Assembly (NCBI RefSeq): GCF_003363755.1
Contig: NZ_CP031396.1
Location: 4,744,501-4,808,500 of the forward strand
Direction: 5' to 3'
From: Pseudomonas protegens
Lineage (GTDB): Bacteria > Pseudomonadota > Gammaproteobacteria > Pseudomonadales > Pseudomonadaceae
DNA length: 64,000 nt
In this document: piece by piece, positions 58,841 through 64,000 of the stretch
Layout of the letters: every line of letters begins with the position of its first letter
Numbering within the stretch: position 1 is the stretch's first letter
Made by a program: the position numbers and the translations under genes
Notes under the pieces: generated by a model
What the model was told of the DNA's origin: nothing
The model's database searches: none
The model's input: the letters and a program-made list of their open reading frames with translations, nothing else

Positions 58841-58868
58841 TTGCACGCTTGCTAAGGCAGGCGTGCAA
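58841..58868 (+). promoter_or_regulatory. Hairpin in the ppc leader
   Basis: TTGCACGC (58841-58848) and GCGTGCAA (58861-58868) form an 8-bp perfect inverted repeat with a 12-base loop, ending 52 bases before the ppc start. It could be an operator or an mRNA structure. Confidence 0.4.
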
Positions 58869-58920
58869 GCGGCACTCTTGAGCCTTCCGTGCCGCCTTGA
58901 GTCTGCTGGAGAACACCTCG

Positions 58921-61551
58921 ATGACCGATATTGATGCGCGCTTGCGCGAAGACGTTCACCTCTTGGGAGAACTGTTGGGCAATACCATCCGTGATCAGTA
59001 CGGGGAGGCTTTCCTCGACAAGATCGAGCAGATTCGCAAGGGCGCCAAGGCCGATCGACGGGGCTCGCCCGGGGTCGAATTGAGTGCCAGCCTCGACCAG
59101 TTGAGCGAGGACGAACTGCTTCCGGTGGCCAGGGCCTTCAACCAGTTCCTCAACCTGGCGAACATTGCCGAGCAGTATCAGTTGATCCACCGCCGCGACG
59201 AGTCGCAGCCGGCGCCATTCGAGGCCCGGGTACTACCGGAGCTGCTGGCCCGGCTGCGGGCTGCAGGGCATTCTGCCGATGCTCTGGCCCGGCAGTTGGG
59301 GCGCCTGGAGATCGAGCTGGTGCTCACCGCTCACCCCACCGAAGTGGCGCGCCGCACCCTGATTCAGAAATACGATGCCATCGCCGGGCAACTGGCGGCC
59401 CAGGACCATCGCGATTTCACCAGCGCCGAGCGCGGGCAGATCCAGGAACGCCTGCAGCGCTTGATTGCCGAAGCCTGGCACACCGAGGAAATCCGCCGTA
59501 CTCGGCCGACGCCGGTGGATGAGGCCAAATGGGGTTTCGCGGTGATCGAGCACTCCTTGTGGCAGGCCATTCCCAACTACCTGCGCAAGGCCGACAAGGC
59601 ATTGTTCGAGGCTACCGGGCTGCACCTGCCGTTGGAATCGGCACCGATCCGCTTCGCTTCGTGGATGGGCGGCGACCGGGACGGCAACCCCAATGTCACT
59701 GCCAGCGTGACCCGGGAGGTACTGTTGCTGGCGCGCTGGATGGCTGCCGACCTGTACTTGCGGGACGTCGATCACCTGGCCGCCGAACTGTCCATGCAAC
59801 AGGCCAATGCGGCCTTGCTGGCCAGGGCCGGGGACAGTGCCGAGCCGTATCGGGCGTTGCTCAAGCAATTGCGCGAGCGTCTGCGGGCCACCCGTAACTG
59901 GGCGCACGCGGCGCTTGGCGCTCCGGTGCCGGCGGGGGCCGAGGTATTGCAGAACAACCGCGACCTGCTGGAGCCGCTGCAGCTGTGCTACCAGTCGCTG
60001 CATGAATGCGGGATGGGGGTGATCGCCGATGGCCCATTGCTCGATTGCTTGCGGCGGGCGGTGACGTTCGGCCTGTTCCTGGTGCGTCTCGATGTGCGTC
60101 AGGACTCCAGTCGGCACACCTCGGCCATGACCGAGATCACCGACTATCTGGGCCTGGGCCGCTATGAGGACTGGAGCGAGGAAGATCGCATCAGCTTCCT
60201 GATGCGCGAGCTGAGCAGTCGCCGTCCCTTGCTGCCGGGTTATTTCAAACCCTCGGCTGACACGGCGGAGGTGCTTGCTACCTGTCGCGAGATCGCCGTC
60301 GCCCCGGCGGCTTCCTTGGGTTCCTACGTGATTTCCATGGCGGGCGCGGCCTCCGATGTACTGGCGGTGCAGTTGCTGCTCAAGGAGTCTGGGGTGCTGC
60401 GGCCGATGCGTGTGGTGCCGTTGTTCGAAACCCTGGCGGACCTGGACAACGCCGGGCCGGTGATGGAAAAACTGCTGCACATGCCGGGCTATCGCTCACG
60501 CCTGCAAGGGCCTCAGGAAGTGATGATCGGTTATTCCGACTCGGCCAAGGATGCCGGGACCACTGCTGCGGCCTGGGCGCAATATCGGGCGCAGGAACGG
60601 CTGGTGGATATCTGCCGTGAGCAACAGGTGGAGCTGCTGTTGTTCCATGGTCGCGGCGGTACTGTGGGTCGCGGCGGCGGTCCGGCCCACGCGGCGATTC
60701 TGTCGCAGCCTCCGGGGTCGGTGGCGGGGCGCTTCCGCACCACCGAGCAGGGGGAAATGATCCGTTTCAAATTCGGCCTGCCGGATATTGCCGAGCAGAA
60801 CCTCAACCTCTATCTGGCTGCGGTACTGGAAGCCACCTTGCTGCCGCCGCCGCCTCCGGAGCCAGCCTGGCGTCATCTGATGGACGAGCTGGCCAGCGAC
60901 GGGGTCCAGGCCTATCGCGCGGTGGTGCGGGACAACCCGCAGTTTGTCGAGTACTTCCGCCAGTCCACCCCGGAGCAGGAGCTGGGACGCCTGCCCCTGG
61001 GCAGTCGGCCGGCCAAGCGCCGGGCGGGTGGGATTGAAAGCCTGCGGGCTATCCCATGGATCTTCGGCTGGACTCAGACCCGCCTGATGCTGCCGGCGTG
61101 GCTCGGTTGGGAAGCGGCCTTGAGCAAGGCGCTGGCCCGAGGCGAGGGTGAGTTGCTGGGGCAGATGCGTGAGCAATGGCCGTTTTTCCGCACTCGCATC
61201 GACATGCTGGAGATGGTCCTGGCCAAGGCCGATGCCGATATTGCCCGTTCTTATGACGAGCGCCTGGTGGAAGCGGAACTGCTGCCATTGGGTGCGCATT
61301 TACGCGACCTATTGTCGCAGGCCTGCGCGGTGGTCCTGGGCCTGACCGGGCAGTCGCAACTGCTGGCCCACAGCCCCGACACCCTGGAGTTCATCCGCCT
61401 GCGCAATACCTACCTCGACCCGCTGCATCTGTTGCAGGCGGAGTTGCTGGCGCGCTCGCGCAAACAGGAGGCGCCGCAAGGAAGCCCCCTGGAACAGGCG
61501 CTGCTGGTCTCCGTAGCGGGTATCGCCGCCGGTTTGCGCAATACCGGCTGA
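58921..61551 (+). CDS. ppc: Phosphoenolpyruvate carboxylase
   Basis: It makes oxaloacetate from phosphoenolpyruvate and bicarbonate, refilling the citrate cycle. The 876-residue protein starts at the ATG at 58921 (TGGAGA upstream); the longer frame from 58897 is not needed. Catalytic His138 lies in VLTAHPTEVARRT, Lys543 in GYSDSAKDAGTTA, and the Arg motif in FHGRGGTVGRGGGP. The substrate loop MGGDRDGNPNVT, FGWTQTRLMLPAWLG and the C-terminal NTG end needed for allosteric effectors are all present. The ppc-adk order is conserved in Pseudomonas. Confidence 0.97.
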   Translation: MTDIDARLREDVHLLGELLGNTIRDQYGEAFLDKIEQIRKGAKADRRGSPGVELSASLDQLSEDELLPVARAFNQFLNLANIAEQYQLIHRRDESQPAPFEARVLPELLARLRAAGHSADALARQLGRLEIELVLTAHPTEVARRTLIQKYDAIAGQLAAQDHRDFTSAERGQIQERLQRLIAEAWHTEEIRRTRPTPVDEAKWGFAVIEHSLWQAIPNYLRKADKALFEATGLHLPLESAPIRFASWMGGDRDGNPNVTASVTREVLLLARWMAADLYLRDVDHLAAELSMQQANAALLARAGDSAEPYRALLKQLRERLRATRNWAHAALGAPVPAGAEVLQNNRDLLEPLQLCYQSLHECGMGVIADGPLLDCLRRAVTFGLFLVRLDVRQDSSRHTSAMTEITDYLGLGRYEDWSEEDRISFLMRELSSRRPLLPGYFKPSADTAEVLATCREIAVAPAASLGSYVISMAGAASDVLAVQLLLKESGVLRPMRVVPLFETLADLDNAGPVMEKLLHMPGYRSRLQGPQEVMIGYSDSAKDAGTTAAAWAQYRAQERLVDICREQQVELLLFHGRGGTVGRGGGPAHAAILSQPPGSVAGRFRTTEQGEMIRFKFGLPDIAEQNLNLYLAAVLEATLLPPPPPEPAWRHLMDELASDGVQAYRAVVRDNPQFVEYFRQSTPEQELGRLPLGSRPAKRRAGGIESLRAIPWIFGWTQTRLMLPAWLGWEAALSKALARGEGELLGQMREQWPFFRTRIDMLEMVLAKADADIARSYDERLVEAELLPLGAHLRDLLSQACAVVLGLTGQSQLLAHSPDTLEFIRLRNTYLDPLHLLQAELLARSRKQEAPQGSPLEQALLVSVAGIAAGLRNTG

Positions 61552-61840
61552 GGTTGCAGAGGGCTGTCGGCCTGCTTTGGCACGGCCCTGATCGGGACAA
61601 TCCCAAGGTGTCGCTCAGATTCATCTGGCGACACTTTGTTATGGGGTTGCGACTTGTTCTACCGTGCCGATGGGGCACAAAAGGGCCGGGTTCCTCCGAC
61701 TTTCGACTGCTTGTGTGCGCTGTGTCGGCTGTGTATCTTGATCAGCCTTTGGCCGTTTGGGCGGCCACTATCCTATTTTTGAGATTGGCCCCACGAGGCG
61801 AATCCGAGCGTTTCTAAATAAAAAATTGAGGAGCACATCG

Positions 61841-62488
61841 ATGCGCGTAATTCTGCTGGGAGCTCCCGGGGCCGGTAAAGGTACTCAGGCAAAGTTCATC
61901 ACCGAAAAGTTCGGCATTCCACAGATCTCCACCGGCGACATGCTGCGTGCTGCGGTCAAGGCCGGCACTGAGCTGGGCCTGAAGGCCAAGAGCGTGATGG
62001 ACAGCGGTGGCCTGGTGTCCGATGACCTGATCATCAACCTGGTCAAGGAACGCATCAGCCAGGCCGACTGCGTTAATGGCTTCCTGTTCGACGGCTTCCC
62101 GCGCACCATTCCTCAGGCCGAAGCGTTGGTCAAAGCCGGTGTTGAGCTGGACAACGTAGTAGAAATCGCTGTTGACGACGAAGAGATCGTCCAGCGTATT
62201 GCCGGCCGCCGGGTGCACGAAGCTTCGGGCCGGGTCTACCACACCGTTTACAACCCGCCGAAGATTGCCGGCAAGGACGACATCACCGGTGAAGACCTGG
62301 TGCAGCGCAAGGACGACACCGAAGAAACCGTGCGTCATCGCCTGTCGGTCTATCACTCCCAGACCAAGCCGCTGGTGGAGTTCTACCAGCAACTGGCCGC
62401 GGCTCAAGGCAAACCGAAGTACAGCCATATCCCTGGCGTGGGTTCGGTGGAAGTGATCACCGCCAAGGTGCTCGAAGCCCTGAGCTGA
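61841..62488 (+). CDS. adk: Adenylate kinase
   Basis: It interconverts ATP + AMP and 2 ADP. The 215-residue long-form enzyme has the P-loop GAPGAGKGTQA (7-17), the AMP-binding STGDMLRAA and DGFPRTIPQAEAL segments, and a LID domain (from GRRVHEASGRVYH) without the Cys zinc cluster. GAGGAGC (61828-61834) supports the ATG at 61841. The 289-base gap after ppc carries no convincing gene; a T-rich segment with TATCCT (61769-61774) may be its promoter. Confidence 0.97.
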   Translation: MRVILLGAPGAGKGTQAKFITEKFGIPQISTGDMLRAAVKAGTELGLKAKSVMDSGGLVSDDLIINLVKERISQADCVNGFLFDGFPRTIPQAEALVKAGVELDNVVEIAVDDEEIVQRIAGRRVHEASGRVYHTVYNPPKIAGKDDITGEDLVQRKDDTEETVRHRLSVYHSQTKPLVEFYQQLAAAQGKPKYSHIPGVGSVEVITAKVLEALS

Positions 62489-62510
62489 GTTGCCTGATCG
62501 TTTGATCGTT

Positions 62511-62545
62511 CAACGGCCCGCTTGCGGGCCGTTGCTGTTTATAAT
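62511..62545 (+). terminator. Terminator of adk overlapping the tsaB promoter region
   Basis: CAACGGCCCGC (62511-62521) and GCGGGCCGTTG (62524-62534) form an 11-bp stem with a short loop, followed by CTGTTT. TATAAT at 62540-62545 begins within the same T-rich tail and can serve as the -10 for tsaB, 34 bases before its ATG. Confidence 0.8.
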
Positions 62546-62578
62546 GCGTCACTTTTTTCAATGCCAATGGAACCCCCG

Positions 62579-63253
62579 ATGAGCACCTTGCTGGCCCTGG
62601 ACACCGCGACTGAAGCTTGCTCCGTTGCTTTGCTGCATGACGGCAAGGTTACGAGCCATTACGAGGTGATTCCCCGCCTGCATGCGCAGAAGCTGTTGCC
62701 GATGATCCAGGAGCTGCTGGCCAATGCCGGCACTACCTTGCAGGCGGTGGATGCGATTGCCTTTGGCCGTGGCCCCGGCGCTTTCACCGGCGTGCGGATC
62801 GCCATTGGCGTGGTGCAGGGGCTGGCCTTCGCCCTGGAGCGTCCGGTGCTGCCGGTGTCCAACCTGGCGGTGCTGGCCCAGCGCGCCTTGCGTGAGCACG
62901 GTGCGACCCAGGTGGCCTCGGCCATCGATGCGCGCATGGATGAAGTCTATTGGGGCTGCTACCGGGAAACGGCTGGCGAGATGCGTCTGGTGGGCGCCGA
63001 AGCGGTGCTGCCGCCGGAAGTCGCGGCCTTGCCGGAAGGGGCCAGCGGCGACTGGTTCGGCGCGGGCACCGGCTGGGGTTATGGCGAGCGCATCGCGGTC
63101 CCTCTCAGTGGTCAGGACGCGGGCATGCTGCCCCACGCCGAAGACCTGCTGACCCTGGCGAAATTTGCCTGGGAGCGGGGCGAAGCGATAGTTGCCGACG
63201 ACGCACAACCGGTCTATCTGCGCGACAAGGTGGCCACGCCCAAAGCCCGTTGA
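62579..63253 (+). CDS. tsaB: tRNA threonylcarbamoyladenosine protein TsaB
   Basis: TsaB (YeaZ) supports TsaD in making the t6A modification at position 37 of ANN-reading tRNAs. The 224-residue product begins MSTLLALDTATEACSVAL, with the ASKHA phosphate-1 loop, and shows FGRGPGAFTGVRIAIGVVQGLA, the family signature. The ATG at 62579 is preferred to 62561 by family alignment. It follows adk behind a terminator. Confidence 0.95.
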   Translation: MSTLLALDTATEACSVALLHDGKVTSHYEVIPRLHAQKLLPMIQELLANAGTTLQAVDAIAFGRGPGAFTGVRIAIGVVQGLAFALERPVLPVSNLAVLAQRALREHGATQVASAIDARMDEVYWGCYRETAGEMRLVGAEAVLPPEVAALPEGASGDWFGAGTGWGYGERIAVPLSGQDAGMLPHAEDLLTLAKFAWERGEAIVADDAQPVYLRDKVATPKAR

Positions 63254-63439
63254 GGGTTGTCCAAGTGTTTGCGGGGGTTCAGATTTTTTCGGTGTAAACC
63301 GGCCAATCGTCTGGTTTTCGGAGTCGATTCTGCTCGGGTTTAAACCTTTTGGCTTTTCTGTGTTCTAGTTATCACTTGGGCATTTGCTAAGTCGAAGCGG
63401 TGCCGCTAAATTGCCATCATTGACCCCGGGCTTTTCAGT

Positions 63440-63742
63440 ATGCGCATAGACGGCATCTCCTCTCAGTCCTACCCCATCAAGCGCAAGCCTCGTAAAGGCC
63501 TGGCGCTGGTAGACGAGTCTCTGGACGATGACGACGCCATTGAAGTCCAGTCCGAACCTTCGACTCAAAGCCGTTCCCAGGCATCTGCCCCCCGCACCGG
63601 TAATCTCCCCGCCCGTCCTCAGGACATGATCTTTCAGCGCGCGATGAAAAAGAGCGTGGCCAATGCCCTGGCCAGCTACCTGACCACCGCCGGGTTTGTC
63701 GATTGGGATCTGGAAGTGGTGGGGCTCGACCTGTACATCTGA
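63440..63742 (+). CDS. Small conserved protein of unknown function
   Basis: The 100-residue protein has a polar, disordered-looking N-terminal two thirds (Ser/Gln/Asp-rich, SLDDDDAIEV) and a short hydrophobic-helical end (ANALASYLTTAGFVDWDLEVVGLDLYI). There is no signal peptide. The stop overlaps the next start by one base (TGATG), so it is coupled to the DUF72 gene. I recall a homologue at the same place in P. aeruginosa, but no function. Confidence 0.75.
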   Translation: MRIDGISSQSYPIKRKPRKGLALVDESLDDDDAIEVQSEPSTQSRSQASAPRTGNLPARPQDMIFQRAMKKSVANALASYLTTAGFVDWDLEVVGLDLYI

Positions 63743-64000
63743 TGCTGCCTTATTTCCTGGGTTGTCCTTCCTGGAGCGAAAACGCCTGGCGTGAGTACCT
63801 GTACCCGGAGGATGCGCGACCCACTGATTTCCTTGGCCTGTACTCCCAGGTCTTCAATGCCGTTGAAGGCAACACCACCTTCTATGCACGGCCCGCGCCC
63901 GGCACTGTGCAGCGCTGGGCCCAGATCATGCCCGAGCACTTTCGTTTCACCGCCAAGTTTCCCGGTGACATCAGCCACGGTGGTGACCTGCGCGAACAAC
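63742..64000 (+). CDS. DUF72 protein, N-terminal 86 residues only (cut by window edge)
   Basis: The ATG at 63742 shares its A with the TGA of the previous gene. The frame MLPYFLGCPSWSENAWREYL ... VFNAVEGNTTFYARPAPGT ... HFRFTAKFPGDISH is open to the window end. It matches the DUF72 (YecE-like) family, TIM-barrel proteins with a Gly-Cys/Thr-Ser/Gly-W opening and the EGNTTFY strand. The function of the family is not established. The remaining two thirds lie outside the window. Confidence 0.88.
   Translation, partial: MLPYFLGCPSWSENAWREYLYPEDARPTDFLGLYSQVFNAVEGNTTFYARPAPGTVQRWAQIMPEHFRFTAKFPGDISHGGDLREQ

Noticed and set aside
61554..61817. 87-codon + strand frame between ppc and adk
   Set aside because: No ribosome binding site, Trp/Arg/Leu-rich composition typical of non-coding GC-rich DNA, and it covers the likely adk promoter.
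63295..63320. Possible terminator after tsaB (AAACC/GGTTT)
   Set aside because: Only a 5-bp stem with a large loop and a short T run; too weak to annotate.
1..64000. CRISPR arrays, insertion sequences, prophage or integron signs
   Set aside because: No regularly spaced repeats, transposase motifs or tail/capsid genes were seen. XerD here is the housekeeping recombinase, not a mobile integrase.

Overview
This window is chromosomal DNA of a Pseudomonas, most likely of the P. fluorescens/protegens/chlororaphis group. Evidence: GC-rich coding with strong GC3 bias, many GGAGCCGG...TTGCC REP palindromes, Pseudomonas-restricted families (DUF3509- and DUF6124-like), a complete wsp operon, and a gene order (xerD-dsbC-hom-thrC ... 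flotillin module ... yaeQ-recJ ... wspABCDEFR-prfB-lysS ... lptF ... ppc ... adk-tsaB) that I recall as conserved in P. aeruginosa. The species call is inference. I see no rRNA, tRNA, insertion sequence, prophage or CRISPR array.

Layout. 1-7.7 kb: a partial unknown gene, acyl-CoA thioesterase, Na+/H+ antiporter, then xerD, dsbC, hom and thrC. 7.8-13.4 kb: a Roc/Sad-like signalling locus (BvgS-type hybrid kinase, REC-EAL regulator with a degenerate EAL site, LuxR-type regulator). 13.6-16.2 kb: a DUF3509-like gene followed by a candidate small RNA, a solute-binding-like protein and a CaiB-type CoA transferase. 16.5-30.4 kb: a membrane-associated module on the + strand (YjfI/DUF2170, PspA-like, YqiJ/NfeD-like, YqiK flotillin, 1714-residue AAA ATPase, single-HKD PLD protein), facing two paralogous membrane-anchored helical-repeat proteins on the - strand. 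A 90-bp fragment of the PLD gene between those paralogs shows that a [PLD + repeat protein] unit was duplicated and one PLD copy lost.

30.6-41.5 kb: yaeQ, recJ, a DUF6124-like gene, a XenA/YqjM-type oxidoreductase, opgD, an acetyltransferase, a DUF418 membrane protein, an unknown coupled pair and a DUF533 protein. 41.7-50.2 kb: wspABCDEFR, the surface-sensing chemosensory pathway producing cyclic-di-GMP. 50.4-58.7 kb: prfB with its programmed +1 frameshift, lysS, a TetR regulator, a 39-residue lipoprotein, a QEGLA-motif metallopeptidase-like protein, a lipoprotein hydrolase, and the LptF/OmpA-like and DUF4398 lipoproteins. 58.9-64 kb: ppc, adk, tsaB, a small conserved protein and the start of a DUF72 protein.

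The best candidate for an under-described system is the 16.5-30.4 kb module. Flotillin/NfeD, PspA and PLD parts all point to the inner membrane, and the large ATPase sits behind an intrinsic terminator that probably sets its dose relative to the flotillin. Second-tier observations are the degenerate EAL regulator, the candidate small RNA, an exact 40-residue tandem repeat in the flotillin and a promoter with 12-bp direct repeats that may give a leaderless mRNA. Start sites were revised from the longest open frame wherever a ribosome binding site or family length favoured another codon. All function calls come from reading motifs and family recall; no database search was run.
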